The translations under genes were made by a program, and so were the position numbers. Shown here in pieces: positions 11,901 through 26,900 of a stretch of 64,000 nucleotides of DNA. Origin of the DNA: Arion vulgaris (lineage: Eukaryota > Mollusca > Gastropoda > Stylommatophora > Arionidae); assembly GCA_020796225.1 (NCBI GenBank), contig CM036759.1:69403512-69467511 (forward strand), written 5' to 3'. Below the pieces are notes generated by a model that was not told where the DNA came from, made no database searches, and saw nothing but the letters and a program-made list of their open reading frames with translations. Position 1 is the first letter of the stretch. The number at the start of each line of letters is the position of its first letter.

Positions 11901-14900
11901 AGAAATCTCTTCTTATCCTGACACTGTGAGACAAAACAGGATTAGAGAAGTGTACACAAACTTGTTCTAGAAATCTCTTATTATCCTGACACTGTGAGAC
12001 AAAACAGGATTAGAGAAGTGGACACAAACTTGTTCTAGAAATCTCTTCTTATCCTGACACTGTGAGACAAAACATGATTAGAGAAGTGTACACAAAAACC
12101 TGTTCTAGAAATCTCTTCTTATCCTGACACTGTGAGACAAAACATGATTAGAGAAGTGCACACAAAACCTGTTCTAGAAATCTCTTCTTATCCTGACACT
12201 GTGAGACAAAACAGGATTAGAGAAGTGCACACAAGGGCCCGTTCTAGAAATCTCTTCTTATCCTGACACTGTGAGACAAAACAGGATTAGAGAGTGCACA
12301 CAAAAACCTGTTCTAGAAATCTCTTCTTATCCTGACACTGTGAGACAAAACAGGATTAGAGAAGTGCACACAAAAACCTGTTCTAGAAATCTCTTCTTAT
12401 CCTGACACTGTGAGACAAAACAGGATTAGAGAAGTGCACACAAAAACCTGTTCTAGAAATCTCTTCTTATCCTGACACTGTGAGACAAAGCAGGATTAAA
12501 GAAAAGATAGAAAGAAGATTAAAATAAACAAAGAAATATTTCTGGTTTAGTAGATTTTACACTCCTAACACTTGACTTGCAAATTATGTTTCAGAATCTG
12601 GAAACTGACATTGCAACTTTGTCGGACACTATCCAGGATATTGTTGCTCAGGGCAAGGAAATGGCAGCTGCTGGTCATTTCAATTCTGCAGGAATACGAC
12701 AGGCTGTTGATGACTTCAACAGAAGGTACACATATATAGGGTTATATATTTGTTTAAACTAGTGTAGGTAGTTGAAAGGCTTTTGATATCCTTAGTGCAA
12801 TTAGAGCATTATATGCAGACTTTCAGTGCCAAGTAGTTTGCAATAGCTATCTGTTTGAGTGCTTCAAGATCAAAACAGAAGTTAGGGTTCTATTCTTTCA
12901 CCATTCTTGTTTAACCTTGCCATAGACTGGTTGATGAGACATAAAGGATAACAGTAGAGGCATCTTATGGACACTTATCTGATTACTGGAAGATTTGGAT
13001 TATGCAGAAGATGTTGTTTTGCCAGTGGCCAGTTGATATGAGAATGCTCAATCCAAAATAGATACACTTTCCAGAACAGCTCAAACAACAGGACTCAAAA
13101 TTAATATTGCAAAAATCAGAAAACCCAATTATGTTACAAAATGGAAATCATAGAGGAAGTACAAGATTGTGTGTTTATACCTAGAAAGTATAGTATCACA
13201 AGATGGTGATTTGGAAAAGGAAATCATAGATAGAGGAAGTACAAGATTGTGTGTTTATACCTAGAAAGTATAGTATCACAAGATGGTGATTTGGAAAAGG
13301 ACATCTTTAGAAAAATCAAGAAAGCAAGTCAAAACTTTTGCCATACTCAACAAAATCTGGAAAGCCAAAGGATTGAATATTAAAACAAAACTGAAAATAT
13401 ATAGAAACAATGGCCTGTGAGTGTCATTATAGAGTAGATTTATTATATTTGTGCTTATTTATGCGTATATATTCCTTTCATGCTTTTGTAATCACCAGAT
13501 TTGAGCGATTGAAGCCAGCTGTAGCCTATCGTAAAAATAGACTGGAAGAGTCGCTAGAATATCATCAGTTTCTGTTTGATGCTAATTCTGAAGTTCAGTG
13601 GATCAAAGAACATATGTCTACTGCTGCATCTACGGATTATGGCAAGAGCTTGGTGGATGTACAAAAACTTCACAAAAAGCATCAGGTATGTGGATTGTTC
13701 ATATCTTTGTGTTAGTTTGTTTAATTATAGCAAGAAATCGAGACTGCTACCTGGTTGTTGTCCAGTGTTATGGTTTTCTGTTTTTGTCTTGCGCAGCTCT
13801 AGGGCTTGGGTGATTTTTGCTTTTTGACAGGATTCTTCTATGCCATTTAACCATCCTTTTTGTGTTCTTATTTCCCCCTTCTTTCCTAATGTTCTCTCGT
13901 AGAAAAGTATACAGTGGAGTTTAGTTTGCATTGTTATTAAGTGGTTGAATCGCTTTATTCTGTGTTTCTCAATGTAAGTTAAGCAATGTTCTGTTCTGTG
14001 CCAACTTTCTTTCTTATGCTGATGTTGGTGACTCTATCTTTTCTGGCGTTGTTGATAACTTTTCACAGATGCCGCATTTCACATGCAGTTATTTGTTTAT
14101 TTGTTTTTGGCGATTAAAAACTTTTATAGAATATTAATTACATTTCTTTGTATAACATTTCCTGTCTTTCTGATACCAGGACCTGGACAGAGTAATTATA
14201 GGCCACCAGGGAGCTATAGACAAGATCACAAATGAATCTGACAGACTTGTGGGTGCACATCATTACAACTCTAGGGCCATCAGGGACAAGAACCAAGAAG
14301 TTCAAGTGTCATGGGATGATCTTTTAAAGAAATCTAAGAACAGGAAAAAGAATTTGGATATCACTCTGCAGACTCAGAAGGTATGTTTTTCTTTCGGGCA
14401 TGATAATAATCATAATAATATTAGCCGTCCATTGCAAGTCAGCCTCAGATGTGTGATGCTGAACCTCTGGTGTGTGCAGAGATGAAGGAAGAGTCCAATC
14501 CACGTACACAATTCCCTACCATAGGTGGAGGTGTACAGGATATTATGCAAATCTCAGCTAACTTTTGATGAAGGTTTCAGTTTGTGTATCATGTTCTAAT
14601 GACTATCTTCTTATTAGAGCTATTTAGGGTACAGTCACCAATAGTGAAGTTGATAGAACTCTTCGTTGGTGACCATGTGTTCTAATGACTATCTTCTTAT
14701 TAGAGCTATTTAGGTACAGTCACCAAAGCGAGTTGGTAGATCTCTTCGTTGGTCACCATGTATCGGGAAAATTCTGGTGTTCAAGGCTAGCTTGGTGCAA
14801 ATAATATTTGGTGTGCGTTTACAGAAGAATGCTGAAAATTCCATGGACAGCCAAGAAAACAAATGATGAGGTTTTAAATCAGGCCTGCACACAAAGAAAC

Positions 14901-17900
14901 CTTATCAAAAGAATAAGAATCACACAATCAAGGTTCTTTGGGCATATAATGCGACGAGCAGGTTTAGAACATTTGATGACAACAGGTAAAATTCAGGGAA
15001 GGATAGATCGTGGAAGACAGAGGGAGAAGAGGATGGTCTGATATCGCGGTCCACAAAAGATAGGCATCATAACTGATTATCTGCACCTAGGAGATAGAGT
15101 TGTGGAGAGACATGATCACTGACAGGCATGACACTTGATTGATTGATTGATTCATTGTGCTGTTGGAGCATTGGTTCCCTGATCCTTTACATGAGGATCT
15201 AAATAACAAGAACATCTGATGTTAAAGTAAGAAATGTTTGAATGACGAGGGACACTGATGATAACGAAAGCAAGTCTACATGCAAAAATCAGTCAGAGAT
15301 GCCATATTAGTCGCCTGACAACACCTGAATTCATAGTGGACAGAAAAAGACAGCCTATCAGTAAAAATGTCTTGTCTCTCTGATAAATATGATTTCATAA
15401 ATACAAGTGTTGTTAATTTTGTTAATGCTATATGTCTGTAAAACTGTTAGATCTAGCTTCTCATTTTTCCCCATTCATATCAACTTTAGCACCCTCAGAC
15501 TTAAAATAAATCAGCTTGTCTTTGGGATTTTGTGGCATCCAAGTATCTCTTATAAGTACTTTCATATAACATAAATTGCATGTTAGCTGTCTCCAAATAA
15601 AATAGGTCAGCTTGGGAATAATCTAGTGCAGATTTCTGCTGGTTCAGTTTCTGGGTATGGTAATCTAATCACCTGCTTGACTATTAACATATTAAGATAT
15701 GGCATGTGTTGATAGGGATATCTACAAGTATGGACAAGATATGTGTACAGCCAGTGAGCTACAGGAACTATAAGCATGGATACCCTTCCCTGTCTGTAGT
15801 TAGAGATTGTACATCTGATAATCTGAATGAGCTGCAGTGACATTGATTCCACTAACAAGCAAGTCACTAGCTGGACACTTATAACAAACTAACATCCTAG
15901 GCACTAATATAACAGTTCTAAATAAAATGATAAATCGTAGGTCCTTTGTTCAATTTGAGCATGTAAAAGAACTCCTAGCAGTTCTAAATTGAGAAGAGCA
16001 GGCTGGAAAGCCACTGCCTAGGCCAAATTAATTAGAAAGATAAAATAAAAATTCCTGCAAAATATTTTCCCTATTTTCTAAATTACATTGTGGGCTCTAG
16101 CCAGTGCTACAGAGTTTGTGCATTGTCGCTGAGATCTTCCTGTGTCAGAAAGAGATTTGAGCACACATGGCTACTCACCGAAGGACAATGATGATGGTCC
16201 AATCAGGCAATCAATGTTTCTCCATCAGAGACTAACAATCTGACATTGAGAACTTCTACCATCAGACACTAACAATCTGACATTGAGAACTTCTACCATC
16301 AGACACTAACAATCTGACATTGAGAACTTCTACCATCAGACACTAACAATCTGACATTGAGAACTTCTACCATCAGACACTAACAATCTGACATTGAGAA
16401 CTTCTACCATCAGACACTAACAATCTGACATTGAGAACTTCTACCATCAGACACTAACAATCTGACATTGAGAACTCCCACCATCAGACACTAACAATCT
16501 GACATTGAGAACTCCCACCATCAGACACTAACAATCTGACATTGAGAGCTCCCACCATCAGACACTAACAATCTGACATTGAGAGCTCCCACCATCAGAC
16601 ACTAACAATCTGACATTGAGAACTCCCACCATCAGACACTAACAATCTGACATTGAGAGCTCCTACCGTCAGACACTAACAATCTGACATTGAGAACTCC
16701 CACCATCAGACACTAACAATCTGACATTGAGAGCTCCTACCGTCAGACACTAACAATCTGACATTGAGAACTCCCACCATCAGACACTAACAATCTGACA
16801 TTGAGAGCTCCTACCGTCAGACACTAAAAATCTGACATTGAGAACTTCTACCATCAGACACTAACAATCTGACATTGAGAGCTCCTACCGTCAGACACTA
16901 ACAATCTGACATTGAGAACTCCCGCCGTCAGACACTAACAATCTGACATTGAGAACTCCCACCGTCAGACACTAACAATCTGACATTGAGAACTCCCGCC
17001 GTCAGACACTAACAATCTGACATTGAGAGCTCCCACCATCAGACACTAACAATCTGACATTGAGAGCTCCCACCATCAGACACTAACAATCTGACATTGA
17101 GAACTCCCACCATCAGACACTAACAATCTGACATTGATAGCTCCCACCATCAGACACTAACAATCTGACATTGAGAGCTCCCACCATCAGACACTAACAA
17201 TCTGACATTGAGAACTCCCACCATCAGACACTAACAATCTGAGATTGAGAACTCCCACCATCAGACACTAACAATCTGACATTGAGAACTCCCACCATCA
17301 GACACTAACAATCTGACATTGAGAACTCCCACCATCAGACACTAACAATCTGACATTGAGAACTCCCACCATCAGACACTAACAATCTGACATTGAGAAC
17401 TCCCGCCATCAGACACTAACAATCTGACATTGAGAACTCCCGCCATCAGACACTAACAATCTGACATTGAGAACTCCCACCATCAGACACTAACAATCTG
17501 ACATTGAGAGCTCCCACCATCAGACACTAACAATCTTGACATTGAGAACTCCCACCATCATACACTAGCAATCTGACATTGAGAACTCCCACCATCAGAC
17601 ACTAACAATCTGACATTGAGAACTCACACCGTCAGCATTTCATTGTCACAAACAACACATAAATATATTTATTATGTTCACATCTGCAATACTTGAACAA
17701 CTCATTCTAACAATATAATGTTCACATCTGCAATACTTGAACAACTCATTCTAACAATATAATGTTCACATCTACAATACTTGAACAACTCATTCTAACA
17801 ATATTATGTTCACATCTGCAATACTTGAACAACTCATTCTAACAATATTATGTTCACATCTGCAATACTTGAACAACTCTAACAATATTATGTTCACATC

Positions 17901-20900
17901 TGCAATACTTGAACAACTTATTCTAACAATATTATGTTCGCATCTACAATACTTGAACAACTCTAACAATATAATGTTCACATCTACAATACTTGAACAA
18001 CTCTAACAATATAATGTTCACATCTACAATACTTGAACAACTCATTCTAACAATATAATGTTCATATCTACAATACTTGAACAACTCATTCTAACAATAT
18101 TATGTTCACATCTACAATACTTGAACAACTCATTCTAACAATATAATGTTCATATCTACAATACTTGAACAACTCATTCTAACAATATTATGTTCACATC
18201 TACAATACTTGAACAACTTATTCTAACAATATTATGTTCACATCTGCAATACTTGAACAACTCTAACAATATTATGTTCACATCTGCAATACTTGAACAA
18301 CTCATTCTAACAATATTATGTTCACATCTGCAATACTTGAACAACTCTAACAATATTATGTTCACATCTGCAATACTTGAACAACTTATTCTAACAATAT
18401 TATGTTCGCATCTACAATACTTGAACAACTCTAACAATATAATGTTCACATCTACAATACTTGAACAACTCTAACAATATAATGTTCACATCTACAATAC
18501 TTGAACAACTCATTCTAACAATATAATGTTCATATCTACAATACTTGAACAACTCATTCTAACAATATTATGTTCACATCTACAATACTTGAACAACTTA
18601 TTCTAACAATATAATGTTCACATCTACAATACTTAAACAACTCATTCTAACAATATTATGTTCATATCTGCAATACTTGAACATCTCATTCTAACAATAT
18701 AATGTTCACATCTACAATACTTGAACAACTTATTCTAACAATATTATGTTCACATCTACAATACTTGAACAACTTATTCTAACAATATTATGTTCACATC
18801 TACAATACTTGAACAACTTATTCTAACAATATTATGTTCACATCTGCAATACTTGAACAACTTATTCTAACAATATTATGTTCACATCTACAATACTTGA
18901 ACAACTTATTCTAACAATATTATGTTCACATCTGCAATACTTGAACATCTCATTCTAACAATATAATGTTCACATCTACAATACTTGAACAACTCATTCT
19001 AACAATATAATGTTCACATCTACAATACTTGAACAACTCATTCTAACAATATTATGTTCACATCTACAATACTTGAACATCTATTCTAACAATATTATGT
19101 TCACATCTACAATACTTGAACAACTTATTCTAACAATATTATGTTCACATCTACAATACTTGAACAACTTATTCTAACAATATTATGTTCACATCTGCAA
19201 TACTTGAACAACTTATTCTAACAATATTATGTTCACATCTACAATACTTGAACAACTTATTCTAACAATATTATGTTCACATCTGCAATACTTGAACAAC
19301 TTATTCTAACAATATTATGTTCACATCTACAATACTTGAACAACTTATTCTAACAATATAATGTTCACATCTACAATACTTGAACAACTTATTCTAACAA
19401 TATTATGTTCACATCTACAATACTTGAACAACTTATTCTAACAATATTATGTTCACATCTACAATACTTGAACAACTTATTCTAACACTAACAATCTGAG
19501 ATTGAGAACTCCCACCATCAGACACTAACAATCTGACATTGAGAACTCCCACCATCAGACACTAACAATCTGACATTGATAGCACCCACCATCAGACACA
19601 CAATCTGACATTGAGAACTCCCACCATCAGACACTAACAATCTGACATTGAGAACTCCCACCATCAGACACTAACAATCTGACATTGAGAACTCCCACCA
19701 TCAGACACTAACAATCTGACATTGAGAACTCCCGCCATCAGACACTAACAATCTGACATTGAGAACTCACACCGTCAGACACTAACAATCTGACATTGAG
19801 AACTCCCGCCATCAGACACTAACAATCTGACATTGAGAACTCCCACCATCAGACACTAACAATCTGACATTGAGAGCTCCCACCATCAGACACTAACAAT
19901 CTGACATTGAGAGCTCCCACCATCAGACACTAACAATCTGACATTGAGAACTCCCACCATCAGACACTAACAATCTGACATTGAGAGCTCCTACCGTCAG
20001 ACACTAACAATCTGACATTGAGAACTCCCACCATCAGACACTAACAATCTGACATTGAGAGCTCCTACCGTCAGACACTAACAATCTGACATTGAGAACT
20101 CCCACCATCAGACACTAACAATCTGACATTGAGAGCTCCTACCGTCAGACACTAAAAATCTGACATTGAGAACTTCTACCATCAGACACTAACAATCTGA
20201 CATTGAGAGCTCCTACCGTCAGACACTAACAATCTGACATTGAGAACTCCTGCCTCAGACACTAACAATCTGACATTGAGAACTCCCACCGTCAGACACT
20301 AACAATCTGACATTGAGAACTCCCGCCGTCAGACACTAACAATCTGACATTGAGAGCTCCCACCATCAGACACTAACAATCTGACATTGAGAGCTCCCAC
20401 CATCAGACACTAACAATCTGACATTGAGAACTCCCACCATCAGACACTAACAATCTGACATTGATAGCTCCCACCATCAGACACTAACAATCTGACATTG
20501 AGAGCTCCCACCATCAGACACTAACAATCTGACATTGAGAACTCCCACCATCAGACACTAACAATCTGAGATTGAGAACTCCCACCATCAGACACTAACA
20601 ATCTGACATTGAGAACTCCCACCATCAGACACTAACAATCTGACATTGAGAACTCCCACCATCAGACACTAACAATCTGACATTGAGAACTCCCACCATC
20701 AGACACTAACAATCTGACATTGAGAACTCCCGCCATCAGACACTAACAATCTGACATTGAGAACTCCCGCCATCAGACACTAACAATCTGACATTGAGAA
20801 CTCCACCATCAGACACTAACAATCTGACATTGAGGCTCCACCATCAGACACTAACAATCTTGACATTGAGAACTCCCACCATCATACACTAGCAATCTGA

Positions 20901-23900
20901 CATTGAGAACTCCCGCCATCAGACACTAACAATCTGACATTGAGAACTCACACCGTCAGCATTTCATTGTCACAAACAACACATAAATATATTTATTATG
21001 TTCACATCTGCAATACTTGAACAACTCATTCTAACAATATAATGTTCACATCTGCAATACTTGAACAACTCATTCTAACAATATAATGTTCACATCTACA
21101 ATACTTGAACAACTCATTCTAACAATATTATGTTCACATCTGCAATACTTGAACAACTCATTCTAACAATATTATGTTCACATCTGCAATACTTGAACAA
21201 CTCTAACAATATTATGTTCACATCTGCAATACTTGAACAACTTATTCTAACAATATTATGTTCGCATCTACAATACTTGAACAACTCTAACAATATAATG
21301 TTCACATCTACAATACTTGAACAACTCTAACAATATAATGTTCACATCTACAATACTTGAACAACTCATTCTAACAATATAATGTTCATATCTACAATAC
21401 TTGAACAACTCATTCTAACAATATTATGTTCACATCTACAATACTTGAACAACTCATTCTAACAATATAATGTTCATATCTACAATACTTGAACAACTCA
21501 TTCTAACAATATTATGTTCACATCTACAATACTTGAACAACTTATTCTAACAATATTATGTTCACATCTGCAATACTTGAACAACTCTAACAATATTATG
21601 TTCACATCTGCAATACTTGAACAACTCATTCTAACAATATTATGTTCACATCTGCAATACTTGAACAACTCTAACAATATTATGTTCACATCTGCAATAC
21701 TTGAACAACTTATTCTAACAATATTATGTTCGCATCTACAATACTTGAACAACTCTAACAATATAATGTTCACATCTACAATACTTGAACAACTCTAACA
21801 ATATAATGTTCACATCTACAATACTTGAACAACTCATTCTAACAATATAATGTTCATATCTACAATACTTGAACAACTCATTCTAACAATATTATGTTCA
21901 CATCTACAATACTTGAACAACTTATTCTAACAATATAATGTTCACATCTACAATACTTAAACAACTCATTCTAACAATATTATGTTCATATCTGCAATAC
22001 TTGAACATCTCATTCTAACAATATAATGTTCACATCTACAATACTTGAACAACTTATTCTAACAATATTATGTTCACATCTACAATACTTGAACAACTTA
22101 TTCTAACAATATTATGTTCACATCTACAATACTTGAACAACTTATTCTAACAATATTATGTTCACATCTGCAATACTTGAACAACTTATTCTAACAATAT
22201 TATGTTCACATCTACAATACTTGAACAACTTATTCTAACAATATTATGTTCACATCTGCAATACTTGAACATCTCATTCTAACAATATAATGTTCACATC
22301 TACAATACTTGAACAACTCATTCTAACAATATAATGTTCACATCTACAATACTTGAACAACTCATTCTAACAATATTATGTTCACATCTACAATACTTGA
22401 ACATCTCATTCTAACAATATTATGTTCACATCTACAATACTTGAACAACTTATTCTAACAATATTATGTTCACATCTACAATACTTGAACAACTTATTCT
22501 AACAATATTATGTTCACATCTGCAATACTTGAACAACTTATTCTAACAATATTATGTTCACATCTACAATACTTGAACAACTTATTCTAACAATATTATG
22601 TTCACATCTGCAATACTTGAACAACTTATTCTAACAATATTATGTTCACATCTACAATACTTGAACAACTTATTCTAACAATATAATGTTCACATCTACA
22701 ATACTTGAACAACTTATTCTAACAATATTATGTTCACATCTACAATACTTGAACAACTTATTCTAACAATATTATGTTCACATCTACAATACTTGAACAA
22801 CTTATTCTAACACTAACAATCTGAGATTGAGAACTCCCACCATCAGACACTAACAATCTGACATTGAGAACTCCCACCATCAGACACTAACAATCTGACA
22901 TTGATAGCACCCACCATCAGACACACAATCTGACATTGAGAACTCCCACCATCAGACACTAACAATCTGACATTGAGAACTCCCACCATCAGACACTAAC
23001 AATCTGACATTGAGAACTCCCACCATCAGACACTAACAATCTGACATTGAGAACTCCCGCCATCAGACACTAACAATCTGACATTGAGAACTCACACCGT
23101 CAGACACTAACAATCTGACATTGAGAACTCCCGCCATCAGACACTAACAATCTGACATTGAGAACTCCCACCATCAGACACTAACAATCTGACATTGAGA
23201 GCTCCCACCATCAGACACTAACAATCTTGACATTGAGAGCTCACACCATCAGACACTAACAATCTGACATTGAGAACTCCCGCCATCAGACACTAACAAT
23301 CTGACATTGAGAACTCACACCGTCAGCATTTCATTGTCACAAACAACACATAAATATATTTATTATGTTCACATCTGCAATACTTGAACAACTCATTCTA
23401 ACAATATAATGTTCACATCTACAATACTTGAACAACTTATTCTAACAATATAATGTTCACATCTACAATACTTGAACAACTTATTCTAACAATATTATGT
23501 TCACATCTACAATACTTGAACAACTTATTCTAACAATATTATGTTCACATCTACAATACTTGAACAACTTATTCTAACAATATTATGTTCACATCTACAA
23601 TACTTGAACAACTCATCAATATTATGTTCACATCTGCAATACTTGAACAACTCATTCTAACAATATAATGTTCACATCTACAATACTTGAACAACTCATT
23701 CTAACAATATTATGTTCACATCTGCAATACTTGAACAACTCATTCTAACAATATAATGTTCACATCTGCAATACTTGAACAACTTATTCTAATAATATTA
23801 TGTTCACATCTACAATACTTGAACAACTCATTCTAACAATATAATGTTCACATCTGCAATACTTGAACAACTTATTCTAATAATATTATGTTCACATCTG

Positions 23901-26900
23901 CAATACTTGAACAACTCATTCTAACAATATAATGTTCACATCTACAATACTTGAACAACTCATTCTAACAATATTATGTTCACATCTACAATACTTGAAC
24001 AACTCATTCTAACAATATAATGTTCACATCTGCAATACTTGAACAACTTATTCTAACAATATTATTTTCACATCTGCAATACTTGAACAACTCATTCTAA
24101 CAATATTATGTTCACATCTGCAATACTTGAACAACTTATTCTAACAATATTATGTTCACATCTACAATACTTGAACAACTTATTCTAACAATATTATGTT
24201 CACATCTGCAATACTTGAACAACTTATTCTAACAATATTATGTTCACATCTACAATACTTGAACAACTTATTCTAACAATATAATGTTCACATCTACAAT
24301 ACTTGAACAACTTATTCTAACAATATTATGTTCACATCTACAATACTTGAACAACTTATTCTAACAATATTATGTTCACATCTACAATACTTGAACAACT
24401 TATTCTAACACTAACAATCTGAGATTGAGAACTCCCACCATCAGACACTAACAATCTGACATTGAGAACTCCCACCATCAGACACTAACAATCTGACATT
24501 GATAGCACCCACCATCAGACACACAATCTGACATTGAGAACTCCCACCATCAGACACTAACAATCTGACATTGAGAACTCCCACCATCAGACACTAACAA
24601 TCTGACATTGAGAACTCCCACCATCAGACACTAACAATCTGACATTGAGAACTCCCGCCATCAGACACTAACAATCTGACATTGAGAACTCACACCGTCA
24701 GACACTAACAATCTGACATTGAGAACTCCCGCCATCAGACACTAACAATCTGACATTGAGAACTCCCACCATCAGACACTAACAATCTGACATTGAGAGC
24801 TCCCACCATCAGACACTAACAATCTTGACATTGAGAGCTCACACCATCAGACACTAACAATCTGACATTGAGAACTCCCGCCATCAGACACTAACAATCT
24901 GACATTGAGAACTCACACCGTCAGCATTTCATTGTCACAAACAACACATAAATATATTTATTATGTTCACATCTGCAATACTTGAACAACTCATTCTAAC
25001 AATATAATGTTCACATCTACAATACTTGAACAACTTATTCTAACAATATAATGTTCACATCTACAATACTTGAACAACTTATTCTAACAATATTATGTTC
25101 ACATCTACAATACTTGAACAACTTATTCTAACAATATTATGTTCACATCTACAATACTTGAACAACTTATTCTAACAATATTATGTTCACATCTACAATA
25201 CTTGAACAACTCATCAATATTATGTTCACATCTGCAATACTTGAACAACTCATTCTAACAATATAATGTTCACATCTACAATACTTGAACAACTCATTCT
25301 AACAATATTATGTTCACATCTGCAATACTTGAACAACTCATTCTAACAATATAATGTTCACATCTGCAATACTTGAACAACTTATTCTAATAATATTATG
25401 TTCACATCTACAATACTTGAACAACTCATTCTAACAATATAATGTTCACATCTGCAATACTTGAACAACTTATTCTAATAATATTATGTTCACATCTGCA
25501 ATACTTGAACAACTCATTCTAACAATATAATGTTCACATCTACAATACTTGAACAACTCATTCTAACAATATTATGTTCACATCTACAATACTTGAACAA
25601 CTCATTCTAACAATATAATGTTCACATCTGCAATACTTGAACAACTTATTCTAACAATATTATTTTCACATCTGCAATACTTGAACAACTCATTCTAACA
25701 ATATAATGTTCACATCTGCAATACTTGAACAACTTATTCTAACAATATTATGTTCACATCTACAATACTTGAACAACTCATTCTAACAATATAATGTTCA
25801 CATCTACAATACTTGAACAACTCATTCTAACAATATTATGTTCACATCTGCAATACTTGAACAACTTATTCTAACAATATTATGTTCACATCTACAATAC
25901 TTGAACAACTCATTCTAACAATATTATGTTCACATCTGCAATACTTGAACAACTCTAACAATATTATGTTCACATCTGCAATACTTGAACAACTCTAACA
26001 ATATTATGTTCACATCTACAATACTTGAACAACTCATTCTAACAATATTATGTTCACATCTACAATACTTGAACAACTCTAACAATATTATGTTCACATC
26101 TGCAATACTTGAACAACTCTAACAATATTATGTTCACATCTGCAATACTTGAACAACTTATTCTAACAATATAATGTTCACATCTGCAATACTTGAACAA
26201 CTCTAACAATATAATGTTCACATCTGCAATACTTGAACAACTCATTCTAACAATATTATGTTCACATCTACAATACTTGAACAACTTATTCTAACAATAT
26301 AATGTTCACATCTTCAATACTTGAACAACTCTAACAATATTATGTTCACATCTGCAATACTTGAACAACTTATTCTAACAATATTATGTTCACATCTGCA
26401 ATACTTGAACAACTCTAACAATATAATGTTCACATCTACAATACTTGAACAACTCTAACAATATAATGTTCACATCTACAATACTTGAACAACTTATTCT
26501 AACAATATTTTGTTTCAATTTTCAGTATTTCTCTGAATGTGCTGAAGTGGATGCTTGGATAAACGACAAAATGGCAGTAGTTACAAGTGATGACATCGGC
26601 AAAGATGAAAATGCTGCTGATAAGTTGCTGACCATCAACAATGTTAGTGCAATTTACTATTTCTTTTATTGCCTACTATCATGATCCATCATCTTGTACA
26701 GAGCAAAATGTTGCTACTCTAACAGTCCTTCAGAGTTTCTCTTTCTTATAGGCCAGATGTAGTGTCTCTGCTGCCGTCATGCTCAAATCAGCAAGTCCAT
26801 AATGAATCCATCTTCTCCTTGATCTTCCCTCTTTTTCTCTTTGCCAAGATACCTTCTTCCATAATGGTCCTCCACAACCCTTTGTGTCTTTCTTTTTTAT

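Noticed and set aside
16223..26515. CRISPR-like array of short direct repeats
   Set aside because: There are no unique spacers; units are contiguous satellites in a eukaryotic intron.
26526..26642. Alternative donor for exon 7 because LLTINN departs from LLKKH
   Set aside because: The junction AAT|gttagt is in phase with exon 8 (VLETDI) and gives the normal repeat length; the residues are simply divergent.
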